A DNA stretch of 64,000 nucleotides from Trichomonas vaginalis G3 (lineage: Eukaryota > Parabasalia > Trichomonadida > Trichomonadidae), in assembly GCF_026262505.1 (NCBI RefSeq), contig NC_067204.1, positions 11,922,522 through 11,986,521 on the forward strand, given 5' to 3'. The position numbers and the translations under genes are program-made. Below the pieces are notes generated by a model, which saw only the letters and a list, made by a program, of their open reading frames with translations, was not told the DNA's origin and did not search any database. The first letter of the stretch is position 1; each line of letters begins with the position of its first letter. Of the stretch, positions 19,126 to 29,044 are shown piece by piece.

Positions 19126-19791
19126 GGTAAAAACTAGGGTTGGCGTCACGAGGCGTCACCACGTAAAGTTCAGAAAATTCAGATATTTACATTTATTTTT
19201 GAGAAGTTTATGGTGTCACGAGAGAAAATTTGAGAGGGCTGGCGTCACGAAAAGTGTCAATATAGGGAATTCTCATATGTGCATCCAAATATTTCATATA
19301 GCTCAACAAATGTGTAATGCTCATTCATTCGAAGATACTTGAGGAGATAATATGTCAGAGAACTTGGAACTTCAATTAGCAACAATTGGTTTCTTTTCGT
19401 CGAATTCCTTGCATCTGAGACACATTGTCTGCGCAAGCACCTCTGAATGAAGGAAGCTTCGCAATCAAAATTTGATTGCACAACTTTGACTGGCAAGATG
19501 CTGTAAAGCGTTCTTGTGAGTCATATTCCTTACATCTGAGACACATTGTCTACGTAAGCACTTCTTATTTAAGGATGCTCTATTTTATTCAAAAAAATTC
19601 TTTAAAACATTTAAATTTAACCTATTATCATATTCCTACACATATTTTCTGTTATATTCTTTCTTTATTGACACTTTTCGTGACGCCAGCCCTCTCAAAT
19701 TTTCTCTCGTGACACCGTAAACTTCTCAAAAATAAACAGTCTCCATTCAAAATTGAATAGTTTACGTCGTGACGCCAACTTTGACCCCCAC
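19126..19791. mobile_element. Non-autonomous TIR transposon, Mutator-like, 666 bp
   Basis: The ends are inverted repeats of about 140 bp. The left arm contains GGTTGGCGTCACG, TTATTTTTGAGAAGTTTA, GGTGTCACGAGAGAAAATTT and GGCTGGCGTCACGAAAAGTG, and the same pieces run in reverse complement at 19670-19791. The element is flanked by a perfect 10-bp direct repeat CAATTGAATT (19116-19125 and 19792-19801). The 9-10 bp duplication and long TIRs are hallmarks of Mutator-like elements. The interior contains an imperfect direct repeat (ATCTGAGACACATTGTCT, about 19411 and 19529) and no transposase, so it depends on a helper elsewhere. Confidence 0.85.
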
Positions 19792-19960
19792 CAATTGAAT
19801 TACTGACCTTTATGAGATTAGTGACCGCTTCAATCGTGTATATAAATCAATTCCCTAGAAACATGTAGTTAAAAAAATTGCAATGTTGTTGTACCCTTAC
19901 ACCACAGGGTTTATGATAAAAAAATTTTTTTTTCTCAATTAAAAATTTCGTTTAGAAAAA

Positions 19961-20500
19961 ATGGAAAGTATTGAAGATATTGCAAATCGTCCTGGAAATA
20001 TCAACTGTTTTGATTGCAATGCGCAAAAGCCAGAGTGGTGCAGTTTAACATATGGTACTTTTATCTGCTTAAAATGCGCCGGTGAACATCGAGCTTTAGG
20101 AACTCATATTTCATTTGTTAGATCAGTTAAATTGGATAACTGGAAGCATGAATCATTGCATAGAATGAGTGAGTGTGGAAATATTAAAGCAAAAGATGCT
20201 TTTGAAAATGCAGGAATTGCAGATCTTCCAATTCAAGAAAAATATAGAACAAAAGAAGCAATTCAATACGCAAAATCAATTGAATCAGATTATCCAATAC
20301 CAAATATTGCTCCAATTGCAGATTATGATCCAAATTATAAAAATCAGGTTAAAATCTCAAAAGATAAGATTGCATCATTCGGATCTGTTGGAAACTCATC
20401 AGCACCTCGCAAATCTGACCAAGATGACCTTCTTACCAGTATTTTCTGCTGTGGATGCTTAAAACGCAGGAAGAGAGTCTCTAGTGTTAACTATGATTAA
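19961..20500 (+). CDS. ArfGAP domain protein
   Basis: A 179-residue protein. The ArfGAP zinc finger is complete: C16-x2-C19-x16-C36-x2-C39, followed by the invariant arginine finger in GEHRALGTH (R44) and the FVRSVKLDNW helix. The domain stimulates GTP hydrolysis by Arf GTPases on Golgi or endosomal membranes. After residue about 120 the tail is low in structure and ends in SIFCCGCLKRRKR, a CCGC cluster with basic residues that could be palmitoylated or bind membranes. There is no ANK, PH or ALPS domain, so it is a minimal ArfGAP of the ArfGAP1/SMAP type. Confidence 0.92.
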   Translation: MESIEDIANRPGNINCFDCNAQKPEWCSLTYGTFICLKCAGEHRALGTHISFVRSVKLDNWKHESLHRMSECGNIKAKDAFENAGIADLPIQEKYRTKEAIQYAKSIESDYPIPNIAPIADYDPNYKNQVKISKDKIASFGSVGNSSAPRKSDQDDLLTSIFCCGCLKRRKRVSSVNYD

Positions 20501-20856
20501 GATAACTCAATGTTTGCACAAACTATTTGTTATTTATTTTCTAAATAATTTTTATATCATTCATCTTTGAATCAAAAGACTAAGATTTTCAAATCACAGA
20601 TCAAACTATATTCTGTAATGCTTACACTGCAATATCAGAAAATTCTTTTAGAATGAAAAGAATTTTCAATCGATTTAGACTCTAAAATGATAAAAATCAT
20701 ATATATTTAACTTATGTGTGAGCATATTATGCATTTATCATCATTTTAAATGAAGTAATCTCAATTTTATTTTGATAATTGTTAAATCTTAAGGTTGTTT
20801 TGATAGTAACTTAAAATCATAACGTTAAATTAAAATAAACACATCTTTATTTAGTT
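20501..20856. other. Convergent intergenic region with a perfect 12-bp hairpin
   Basis: About 356 bp. The inverted repeat GAAAATTCTTTT (20638-20649) and AAAAGAATTTTC (20656-20667), with a 6-nt loop, lies between convergent genes and might affect 3'-end formation. Nothing else is recognised. Confidence 0.45.
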
Positions 20857-21954
20857 TTAAATTTTAACATTAGCACGAATCTGGTTAACAAGTCTCTTAT
20901 TAGGCAAAAACATAAACAAAGCGCCACTGAAATCCAAAATATCAGTTTCCTGCAACATACAAATCTCTCCTGTCTTTAAAAGTTCACCATTAACTCTAAA
21001 TGCACGGATTCCGATGTTTTCAAGGTAGAAATTCATATCAGGACGGAAAGACAATATAGCCTGGAGGCGAGATGTGTGCGGACAAGATGGTTCAGACTCG
21101 AAATTTATATCAACATCAACATCGCAGTCAATTGATTGTCTTCCGAACACAATGGACTCTCTCCTCATGTAGAAAATATTATTTTCTGTCCTCAAAACAG
21201 CTAAATTCGGTATAGATGAATCAGGACTGAAATAATTGTCAACGTAGAAAGGTAAATTTGCGTTAATAGCCTCAAGCTGTTTATCTACTTCAGTATTTTT
21301 GACTTCTGGATTTGCTAAAGGCTGGTAATTGCATCGAGATGCTGTAAACATTTCTGGTTCAATTCCGTGCTTCTTTTGTTCTTCAGTTTGAGGATTCAAT
21401 GAGACATAATACATTTGTTCGTATACGATTTGGTCGATCTCGGCTTGAATTATTTCATCAAGTTCCTCAGCTTTAAGAGATTTGAGGTATTTAACACGAT
21501 CCTCAATTTCTGATAGAGATCTACATAATTTGAATATATGTGAGTGATCTGCAATAAAATCAGAAAGTGGAGTTTTCTTGAAATTTCTAATATAATTGAG
21601 AAGACAAACATCTTCTTCAGAAGTAAACTCTACATCGTATGGAATTTCATTTGTAATTTTAATATTTGGTGGATTCTTTAACATATCTTGAAACGTAGAA
21701 TTTAATTGTGTTTTCGTATATTTTTCTAAATGTGGCAATGTAATTTGAGCATTTGATAAGTGTTCAACGAGTGAAGCTTTGATTAAGTTTCCTTTCGTTT
21801 CATCATCCATTTTTATGAAACAATTTTCTACAGGTTTTTCATATTTAAATTCAATTTCGCTTAAAAGAGATTTGGATTGGGGTTTTGTGACTACTTCAGG
21901 TAAAACTGGCTGTTCAACTGGTGTCGGCGGTGGCTTTTCTGGAATTTCAGTCAT
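20857..21954 (-). CDS. MCRS1: MCRS1-like FHA-domain protein
   Basis: A 365-residue protein starting at the ATG at 21954 (the upstream TTG is not needed). Residues about 75-185 correspond to the MCRS_N domain (FTSEEDVCLLNYIRNFKK, then LCRSLSEIEDRVKYL). The C-terminal 110 residues are an FHA domain: IVFGRQSIDCDVDVDINFE, SRLQAILSFR, NFYLENIGIRAFRVNGELL. This order, and the DVDI motif after the FHA GR, match microspherule protein 1 (MSP58), a subunit of the INO80 and NSL chromatin complexes. The Pro-rich N-terminus is disordered. FHA phosphothreonine-binding residues (GR, S-R) are mostly present. Confidence 0.8.
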   Translation of the reverse strand: MTEIPEKPPPTPVEQPVLPEVVTKPQSKSLLSEIEFKYEKPVENCFIKMDDETKGNLIKASLVEHLSNAQITLPHLEKYTKTQLNSTFQDMLKNPPNIKITNEIPYDVEFTSEEDVCLLNYIRNFKKTPLSDFIADHSHIFKLCRSLSEIEDRVKYLKSLKAEELDEIIQAEIDQIVYEQMYYVSLNPQTEEQKKHGIEPEMFTASRCNYQPLANPEVKNTEVDKQLEAINANLPFYVDNYFSPDSSIPNLAVLRTENNIFYMRRESIVFGRQSIDCDVDVDINFESEPSCPHTSRLQAILSFRPDMNFYLENIGIRAFRVNGELLKTGEICMLQETDILDFSGALFMFLPNKRLVNQIRANVKI

Positions 21955-22064
21955 TTTTGTCAAGTTTTTTTCCCCTCATAATTTATTGAAGTAACACACA
22001 ATTGGTTGATTTCAGTGTGTTAGTCCTGCCAAATATAATATCATTTCATTTTACTCCTCAATTT

Positions 22065-22073
22065 TCATTTTTT
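22065..22073 (+). promoter_or_regulatory. Inr that fixes the XRN start
   Basis: TCATTTTTT lies 16 nt before the ATG at 22083. It rules out the longer ORF from 22002, whose extra residues would be untranscribed. Confidence 0.65.
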
Positions 22074-22082
22074 TTTTTTAAA

Positions 22083-24662
22083 ATGGGTGTAAAAGGCTTG
22101 CTATACCAGATACGTAAAAGATATCCATTAAGTTGTCGAACACTATCTGAAATCCCTTATCCAGCATATAACTGCTTATATATTGACGCGTCAACATTAT
22201 TAGTCGCAGCCATATCTATAAAATCATCCAAACTTAATACTCTTAATGAAGAAAACATTACATTTGCATTTCATTTATTCGACTCTTTAGTTCATTTACT
22301 CCAACCAACAGATTTAATTTACATTGCACTTGAAGGTTCACAGCCAATTTCCAAGACGTATGCTACACACAACAGATTTTACCAAAGAAACATGATCGAA
22401 CAGCATGACTCAATTCGAAATTTGTTCCAGCCACATCTAAAGAGCTGGATACAAGAGAAAATTAAGAACGATGATATTTGGAAGAGGCCAAAAGTCATTT
22501 TTGCAGGCTCAGCTGTTCCAGGTGAAGCAGAAACAAAAATTTTTGATTATATTCGTCAAGAAATGAATAAACCTGATTGGGATCTGAACAAACGTCATTG
22601 TATCTTTACACCAGACAGTGATTTAATACTAATGACTCTTAGATCACACATACAAAATTTTGATTTGATTTATCAGAATTACAGATTTAATTTAGTTAGA
22701 GGTACTCGCACTCCTAACTTCCCTATCACACCAAGCTCCTTAACAGTCATAAGTATTAACATTCTTCGTGAATATCTAAAATTAGATTTTGAAATCGCGG
22801 ACGAACAAATATTTGATGACTTTGTAACTATATGTGATATCTTAGGAAGCGATTATTGTGCTCCTCTTGAAGATGTAGTGAATTTAGACCTCGAATCTTT
22901 AATTCAAAGTTATAAATCCGAACCACATTGTAATTTCATCACAGATTGTGATAATTTCAACTTTGATAATCTCAAAATCTTTCTTAATAAGATTCTCAAG
23001 CACATTGCAGAGCGCAAATCAACAACATACACAAAATATGTTGAAAAACAGAGGAAAAACTATTTTGAAACACGTAAAGTTACTCCAGAAGAGACAGAAA
23101 AGATTTCCCATTGCGTTCTAGACAGTTTACTTTACATTGTCAAATCATATGCAATAGGAATACCTTCTTGGTCATGGGTTTACCAATACCACTTTGCACC
23201 ACCATTATGTGTCGTCTTAGATTACATTGAAACCTTCAAATCTCAATTAGTTCAAGACGAACCAACAAATTTATTACAATCTCTAATGGTATCGTTAAAA
23301 GGTATTTCTTCATTATCCCCACCTTACTTTGTCCAGCTTAGAGAGACAGATCCTTACTTAAAATCTCTCAGACGCGATATTTCCGAAATCGAATATGATG
23401 AAACGAACGAAAGGTTCAAATTCGAAATTCCCAACCTCCAAAAGATTAAAGATATCTTAGAGCCGCATCTTTCGCAAGTTCCAAAGGAATATGATGAACT
23501 TATACATCCACAATTTCCATTAGACATGAAAACAATGACAGAAATACCACTAACATGCAAAAAACCATTTAGATCAGATCTGTTAATTTCAGATCAATCA
23601 AAAATCAATCCTTCTTTCTATCCATTTGATGTTTCTCTTCAAAAGAAATCTGAAAAAAGAGATTGGACTTTTGACATAAAAATTAACTCTGAATTGAGAA
23701 AAGATGATCCAGAATCATTCATAGGAAAGAGAGTTCTCAGTCAATGGCCCAATAAAACAGTTTGCAGGGTGTTAAAAGTTGTTGAGAAACCAACTGATTT
23801 CGATTTTCATATTTTATTAAATCCAGAAGAAAAATTTGTTTTGTTGGCTCCGATTGATCCAAATACGAACAACCAAGTAAGGAAAGAGTTCGTTTATCCA
23901 TGGAGTTTAACACAGGAATATTCACAACAAGAACATTTAGCAAAAAAATTCTTTTCAACAAAAGTTTTTTTGAAAATTCCTCAAAACAAAAATTGGAAAA
24001 CATTGAACAGTATTTTAAAGATTTTAGAAGGTGTTCCAAAGGATGACAGGTTTAAAACAATGATGAAGATACTTGGAAAGTTATATATTAAGAAGGATAA
24101 CTATGCTTTGCAGTTTCATTATGATGATTTCGCTGTTCCTTTCTTTTTGAAAATTGATGGAACAAAATTTTTCGTTGACAAAGAAATTGAAAAATATATT
24201 AAATTGTACATTTCTAAAGTTCCTGAATCAGTTTATATGATTAATGAACGTGCAACTGATGAAGATCTTATTCAATGTGCAAATGAACTGTATGAAATAA
24301 TGAATTTAATGGATGACGAAGTCCCTAAACTTCACACAAAATTTATTGATTCTTATTCAAAAACAGACATTGTTTTCTTCGAGAAAAACAAAGAAAAAGG
24401 TGAATTTCGTAGCTCGAATAAAACATACAGTGGATACAATTCAAGTAGAGAACCAAAACTTGGTGATACAGTTGTTATCACTGATAATAGGACTGTTCTT
24501 AATGAAGGTTCTGCAGGAATCGTTTTTGCTTATGATAAATTGAATGAAGAAGCTTGGATTTATGTACCTGGAAGAAAAGATTTAACTTCATTATGTCATG
24601 CATTAAAGACATTTTCTGGTGTTGTTGTTTCAAAATCTTCGTTAATTGTTATGAATGACTAA
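22083..24662 (+). CDS. XRN1: 5'-3' exoribonuclease, XRN1 family
   Basis: An 859-residue protein that begins with the XRN N-terminus (MGVKGLLYQIRKRYP). The conserved acidic active-site blocks are present: LYIDAS near residue 32, VPGEAETKIFDYI (family VPGEGEHKI) near 145, TPDSDLILM near 178 and LGSDYCAP (family GNDFLP) near 260. In two of them a usual residue is changed (H to T after VPGEAE, GND to GSD), but the metal-binding acidic residues remain. A C-terminal half with XRN1-like and SH3-like segments follows (VVITDNRTVLNEGSAGIVFAY near the end). The product would degrade decapped, 5'-monophosphate RNA. It is much shorter than animal XRN1 (about 1,700) and closer to protist XRNs. The presence of the C-terminal SH3-like part favours XRN1 over XRN2. 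Confidence 0.88.
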   Translation: MGVKGLLYQIRKRYPLSCRTLSEIPYPAYNCLYIDASTLLVAAISIKSSKLNTLNEENITFAFHLFDSLVHLLQPTDLIYIALEGSQPISKTYATHNRFYQRNMIEQHDSIRNLFQPHLKSWIQEKIKNDDIWKRPKVIFAGSAVPGEAETKIFDYIRQEMNKPDWDLNKRHCIFTPDSDLILMTLRSHIQNFDLIYQNYRFNLVRGTRTPNFPITPSSLTVISINILREYLKLDFEIADEQIFDDFVTICDILGSDYCAPLEDVVNLDLESLIQSYKSEPHCNFITDCDNFNFDNLKIFLNKILKHIAERKSTTYTKYVEKQRKNYFETRKVTPEETEKISHCVLDSLLYIVKSYAIGIPSWSWVYQYHFAPPLCVVLDYIETFKSQLVQDEPTNLLQSLMVSLKGISSLSPPYFVQLRETDPYLKSLRRDISEIEYDETNERFKFEIPNLQKIKDILEPHLSQVPKEYDELIHPQFPLDMKTMTEIPLTCKKPFRSDLLISDQSKINPSFYPFDVSLQKKSEKRDWTFDIKINSELRKDDPESFIGKRVLSQWPNKTVCRVLKVVEKPTDFDFHILLNPEEKFVLLAPIDPNTNNQVRKEFVYPWSLTQEYSQQEHLAKKFFSTKVFLKIPQNKNWKTLNSILKILEGVPKDDRFKTMMKILGKLYIKKDNYALQFHYDDFAVPFFLKIDGTKFFVDKEIEKYIKLYISKVPESVYMINERATDEDLIQCANELYEIMNLMDDEVPKLHTKFIDSYSKTDIVFFEKNKEKGEFRSSNKTYSGYNSSREPKLGDTVVITDNRTVLNEGSAGIVFAYDKLNEEAWIYVPGRKDLTSLCHALKTFSGVVVSKSSLIVMND

Positions 24663-25263
24663 ATATTTATGTTATTTGATTTTATTTTTTACCAAAAATC
24701 TAATTTTTTTTGTAAAAGATATAATTAAGACTATTAGGTTCATCTCTCATTTTTCTGTGTGAGTATACGTCAATGAGACATAATCCATGAAAATGAATAT
24801 AAAGAATTTTTATAAACACTTTGAATTATATACTGTCAGTGATTTTGAATGGGTGTTTTAACTTTGAGTGGCCACGAAAAAGTAGGAATAAAAATTTAAA
24901 AATCATTAGAAAATAAAAAGTAATGAGATTTTTATTAATATTACTTTTGACATTCAAGCTTATTATCCCAATTTTCTAATGTAAAAAGTTAATATTTACG
25001 ATCGGGAAAGGTTATTATAAATAAATACATAATGCCTAGTATGTGTATTATGGTGTTTTTCCTATTCTAATAAAGATATATTGATTTTGGAAGAGCATGT
25101 CAGAAAGTGGTAAGTGCACCCTTAAAATATTATACAATATATCATTGCTCGGGGTATGCCCTTCGATATCCAGTCAATTTGATAAAAATAACACAAAATT
25201 TGTTTTGTACTTAATCAATAATTAACATATGTTTGAGTAATTATTGTTGATTATCGCGTTAAA
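24663..25263. other. Convergent intergenic region with repeat fragments
   Basis: About 600 bp. A fragment of the repeat seen at 7.7-8.0 kb occurs near 24755-24800 (shared ATGAAAATGA context). TAAGTGCACCCTTAA at 25111-25125 matches the terminus of the MITE-like repeat at 38386 and 50741 in reverse orientation, but I could not find its other end. No gene is seen. Confidence 0.35.
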
Positions 25264-27069
25264 CTAATTGTTTGTTAGGATTAATCTCGCATCCTGGTAA
25301 AAGAAGTGTTTGAGGATAAAAAGCTGTAATCTTAGGCGCGCAACCTTAAGTTTTTCTTCTTGAATCTTTTCCTTTATATCTTGTTTCCTTAGAAAATATT
25401 GAAATACATCAGAATCATTTCTTTTAAATTTGAAATCAAACTTGTTTTCATTATCTTTTCCGTTGTTACTACGTCTAGTATATGCTGATTTATATATCTT
25501 TGTATTATATTCTTCTTGAATCTTTTCCTTTATATCTTGTTTACTTAGAAAATATTGAAATACATCAGAATCATTTCTTTTAAATTTGAAATCAAACTTG
25601 TTTTCATTATCTTTTCCGTTGTTACTACGTCTAGTATATGCTGATTTATATATCTTTGTATTATATTCTTCTTGAATCTTTTCCTTTATATCTTGTTTAC
25701 TTAGAAAATATTGAAATACATCAGAATCATTTCTTTTAAATTTGAAATCAAACTTGTTTTCATTATCTTTTCCGTTGTTACCACTAGTATATGCTGATTT
25801 ATATATCTTTGTATTATATTCTTCTTGAATCTTTTCCTCTATATCTTGTTTACTTAGAAAATATTTGGTTTCATCAGAATCTTTTCTTTCACATTTGAAA
25901 TCAAACTTGTTATCATCTTTTCCGTTGTTACCATGTCCTTTGTATGCTGATCTCTTTTGTGCTGCATCGCGAATAATTTTAGGAACATCGGCCTTTGGTT
26001 GATGATAAAAAGGTGTAGAAATTATTCCGAAATCATTATCATCATTATAGTGTATTTTTCTTATGCTATCTAATTCACGCACAACTACATCTAAAGTTGG
26101 CCTATCTTCTGGTTTTTCTGAAAGCATCTGCAAAGCGAGTTTTTGGATACTTGGAGGAACTAGTGGAGTGAAATGAGCAAAGTTTGCGTATATGTGTGTG
26201 AACATCCAGCTGAGAACGCATCCAAGAGAATAAATTTCAGATTTGACACCATAAGGGCATATACCTTCCTTATTTTTCTTAACTTCTGGTGCCATGAATA
26301 GCTCTGTGCCTACATATTCTGTTGATTCCATTTGATCAATTAAAGCAACATCAAAATCAGAAATGTGTGGGATCAAATTATCGTCAATCAAGATGTTATC
26401 TGGTTTGATATCTCTAATAAGAATCTTCCTAGAATGGATTTTCATGACCAAGTTGCATGTATTTATGAAAATTTGGATTAATTGAGAATTTGTAAGATCT
26501 GGATTGTTGGTAACATAGCTTGTAAGAGTTCCATTCTGGCAGTAAATGGATGAAACAAATTTTGTATGAGGAATTGTTAGGATACTTGGATAATGATCTG
26601 TTTCTCCGAGTCTTTCTTTGATAAGTTTGTCTTGAGGATTATCGCATTGCATGTACTTGAATACGAACATTGGATTATCTATTGGCTTTATTACAACCGA
26701 GTGATCGCCGTAACCGATTGCTTCGAAACCTTCAGGCATTAATACAAGTCTAAAAGCATGCTTGATTATCTTATCATCGTTAGTGCTAAATGACTCAATA
26801 AATGCTTGATCATTCTCTGAGAGTTCTCCTTGAACTGTCATAAGTAAAAATTTAAAAAATTCAGCACGATTTGGTGCCTGGTTTGAAACTCGAGATTGGT
26901 CAGCGCCGAAAGCTATTTTGTTTGTTTCTGAATCGACAAATATATTTTCAATTGTTATCTGTTTTTTTGAAAAAATGAGCAGTTGGTGGAGTACAATGTG
27001 TATGTCTAACCTTGATTGTTGTAATTTACGCCTGCAATATTCAAGAAAGTCAATAAGCTTCTGGATCAT
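25264..27069 (-). CDS. Protein kinase with C-terminal tandem repeats
   Basis: A 601-residue protein from the first in-frame ATG. Kinase landmarks: a lysine in FVFKYMQC near residue 137, catalytic loop IRDIKPDN near 218, SDFDVAL (DFD in place of DFG) near 238, MAPEV near 259 and a closing arginine in PEDRPTLD. Key catalytic residues are therefore present, and the glycine-rich loop is weak (GYGDHSVVIK). A helical domain (residues 1-90) precedes it, as in other expanded trichomonad kinases. The C-terminal 210 residues are about four copies of a 50-52 residue charged unit (NKFDFKFKRNDSD, QYFLSKQDIKEKIQEE, NTKIYKSAYT). The frame stays open 45 nt upstream to a TTG, and an ATG in another frame at about 27128 follows an Inr at about 27165, so an N-terminal frameshift is possible. 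Confidence 0.75.
   Translation of the reverse strand: MIQKLIDFLEYCRRKLQQSRLDIHIVLHQLLIFSKKQITIENIFVDSETNKIAFGADQSRVSNQAPNRAEFFKFLLMTVQGELSENDQAFIESFSTNDDKIIKHAFRLVLMPEGFEAIGYGDHSVVIKPIDNPMFVFKYMQCDNPQDKLIKERLGETDHYPSILTIPHTKFVSSIYCQNGTLTSYVTNNPDLTNSQLIQIFINTCNLVMKIHSRKILIRDIKPDNILIDDNLIPHISDFDVALIDQMESTEYVGTELFMAPEVKKNKEGICPYGVKSEIYSLGCVLSWMFTHIYANFAHFTPLVPPSIQKLALQMLSEKPEDRPTLDVVVRELDSIRKIHYNDDNDFGIISTPFYHQPKADVPKIIRDAAQKRSAYKGHGNNGKDDNKFDFKCERKDSDETKYFLSKQDIEEKIQEEYNTKIYKSAYTSGNNGKDNENKFDFKFKRNDSDVFQYFLSKQDIKEKIQEEYNTKIYKSAYTRRSNNGKDNENKFDFKFKRNDSDVFQYFLSKQDIKEKIQEEYNTKIYKSAYTRRSNNGKDNENKFDFKFKRNDSDVFQYFLRKQDIKEKIQEEKLKVARLRLQLFILKHFFYQDARLILTNN
25325..25945 (-). repeat. 156-bp in-frame tandem repeat in the kinase tail
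   Basis: Four units, starting at GTTACTACGTCTAG-type boundaries at 25465, 25621 and 25777 and at 25927, with periods of 156, 156 and 150 bp. The inner copies are nearly identical in nucleotides, so the expansion is recent. All units keep the reading frame. Confidence 0.85.
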
Positions 27070-27399
27070 TATAAGAAAATTTACAAACAGAAATTTTGCT
27101 TCAGTTTCTCTCAATTTTATTATCAGGCATTAAATCTACAAGATTTATAAATCTTATTCAAAAAGTGATTGCTAGATTTTTGGCATAAATTTCTTCATTT
27201 TTTTTCCCCATATTGAATTTTTTGTTTTGCGTGTCGAAGAGGGAAGTGTCAGATTTTGGTTTACGTGTCAAAAAAGTCTAATTTTTTTTTGCATGCTAAA
27301 AAGGGTGATTCTGTGATTTTAAGCACAGTTTGTTAATTTGGATATCGTATGTGTAAATTCGAAAGATTTAGAATTCAAAGATTTTTTATTCCAACAATG

Positions 27400-27855
27400 T
27401 TACATTTTTGTAGCATCATCAATGGCCTCTTGAACTTTCTGCTTTGCCATTTCTTCGCCTGCCTTTTGCATTAAAGCTTTGCCTTCGTTATGAGCCTTGA
27501 TTGCAATTTGTAGAGCAGTCTGTGAGTATCTATCAACAAAAGCATCGACAGTTGGTTCAATGTAAGTGAGAAGTGGCTCAAGCCAAGTATCGTAAATGTA
27601 TTTTGCTTGCTTGGCAGAGTTCCATTGAAGATAAAACAAAACAAAGCACTTCATTTCATAGTAAAATGGAATTAATTTAATGAGGAATGATAATGCGACT
27701 TCACCGAAGAAGAATAAAGCAACAATGAGCCAATAAGTAAGCCAGCGCGTATCATCATCGCTTCCCTTGCTGAGTACGGTCTTGAATGAAAGATATCCTG
27801 GGAACAGGAATGCAATTGGGTATGTGAGAAACTGGGCAATTGGCCACCCTATCAT
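27400..27855 (-). CDS. REEP/Yop1/HVA22 family ER-shaping protein
   Basis: A 151-residue protein. The TB2/DP1/HVA22 domain is clear: YPIAFLFPGYLSFKTVLS, WLTYWLIVALFFFGE, FYYEMKCFVLFYLQW, with two hydrophobic hairpins and then an amphipathic helix (YIEPTVDAFVDRYSQTALQ). These proteins bend ER membranes into tubules. The tail is charged helix and ends AIDDATKM. The start at 27855 is supported by an Inr 10 nt upstream; the longer ORF from 27897 would begin before it. Confidence 0.9.
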   Translation of the reverse strand: MIGWPIAQFLTYPIAFLFPGYLSFKTVLSKGSDDDTRWLTYWLIVALFFFGEVALSFLIKLIPFYYEMKCFVLFYLQWNSAKQAKYIYDTWLEPLLTYIEPTVDAFVDRYSQTALQIAIKAHNEGKALMQKAGEEMAKQKVQEAIDDATKM

Positions 27856-27858
27856 TAT

Positions 27859-27867
27859 AAAAAATGA
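27859..27867 (-). promoter_or_regulatory. Inr that fixes the REEP start
   Basis: TCATTTTTT on the minus strand, followed by ATA and the ATG at 27855. Confidence 0.65.
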
Positions 27868-28648
27868 AAAATTTAAACTTGAATAAAATTTTATCATCCT
27901 TCTTTCATTTTTGAGGTATTTACCTTATTATTGACTTAGAATGCTAAACATAATTTTCTATCTAAAATGCAGATAAATAAATTGTTTACAATTGTAAAAT
28001 GAAAATTTACGTGTCAAAAAAATTATTGATGCTTTATGTATGTTACTAGAATATCTAAAGGATTATGATTTCATAATAGAATCGGTATTGTCATGAATTA
28101 GCCATCTTTGCTCATGAGCATTGCAAACAGTTGGTAACAAGTCTTTCCAAAACATTATTTGCCTTTTTCCAAATAAAAGCTCTCTTTGAACTAAATAAAT
28201 AATGTCCATGCTAGAAGTATTGTAAAAATTAAATGTATTTCTTGTCTGATTCATGAAAATAAAGAGATTAATCTTAATATACTCTACAATCTCTTCTAAA
28301 TAGAATTCTAGCATGAAGCGTTAGAACAGCAGCATAATAAAAAACGAAACATGAAAAATAATATTTGTCAGAAAAAGAAAATGAAAAAATGGAGAAAATC
28401 TTTAATTGGTTTTGTTTTATTTTTAGTTTGTTGAGTTAGTAAGAAATATTTTTGGGATTCCAAAAAGTATTAATATATTGCTAGGGTATTTTAAAAAATG
28501 CTGGTAAATTGATAACGCATAACATTAATAAGTTCCTATTGCAAGAATTATTGCAACTGGTATCATAAAAAGCTATGATTGTTTCTTTTGTAAAAATCGT
28601 GAAAAATATGAAACAAAATTGTGATATTCTACAGATCATTATTTTTTT
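27868..28648. other. Intergenic region
   Basis: About 780 bp. A minus-strand ORF of 83 residues (28063-28314) has no recognised domain or Inr and is probably chance, or a remnant. No TIR, tandem repeat or RNA gene is seen. Confidence 0.35.
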
Positions 28649-29044
28649 TCAATGGCCATCATCGAGGTTTTTGTTCATATTTCGAATTTCTTCTTTGATT
28701 AAATCAATAATCATTTCATTTTGGTCGTCATTTAAATTTAAACCTGCTATATAATATCCAGGTAATTTAATTGTTTTGACTAGCATTGAGAATTGGTTAA
28801 CCAACTTTTCAGATTCTTTAATTTGTTGTTCAAATATTTGTAGATCCTTGTATTCCATCACATACTGCTTTTTTTGTAGTGGTGGAGGTCTATACAAATT
28901 GCCCAAAACTGGTTTGGTTGAGGATAAAGATGTGGGAATTGGACGTGCTGAGTCTTTTGGACGCATTTTATCCATGTCTTTTTGAGGTTTAGCCCGCTTG
29001 TAATTGCTAGATGCTTTAAACTTAGGCTTTTTTTCATTTTCCAT
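28649..29044 (-). CDS. Small basic hypothetical protein
   Basis: A 131-residue protein. The N-terminal 65 residues are Lys/Pro-rich and disordered (KPKFKASSNYKRAKPQKD). The rest is two helices (YKDLQIFEQQIKESEKLVNQF and NDDQNEMIIDLIKEEIRNM) around an LPGYYIAGLNL segment. Codon use and a consistent disordered-then-helical plan suggest a real gene; TTTCAAG immediately before the ATG could be an Inr variant. The C-terminal helices might form a dimer. No family is recognised. Confidence 0.55.
   Translation of the reverse strand: MENEKKPKFKASSNYKRAKPQKDMDKMRPKDSARPIPTSLSSTKPVLGNLYRPPPLQKKQYVMEYKDLQIFEQQIKESEKLVNQFSMLVKTIKLPGYYIAGLNLNDDQNEMIIDLIKEEIRNMNKNLDDGH

Noticed and set aside
19091-19712. 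ORFs of 78-83 codons within the 19.1-19.8 kb element
   Set aside because: They run through terminal inverted repeats and show no transposase motif.
22002-22082. N-terminal extension of the XRN protein
   Set aside because: It precedes the Inr at 22065, and the family begins with MGV at 22083.
25111-25125. Third MITE copy suggested by TAAGTGCACCCTTAA
   Set aside because: Only one terminus is found; no inner similarity or second end.
28063-28314. 83-codon minus-strand ORF
   Set aside because: No domain, no Inr and AT-driven composition. A degraded gene fragment is possible but not supportable.
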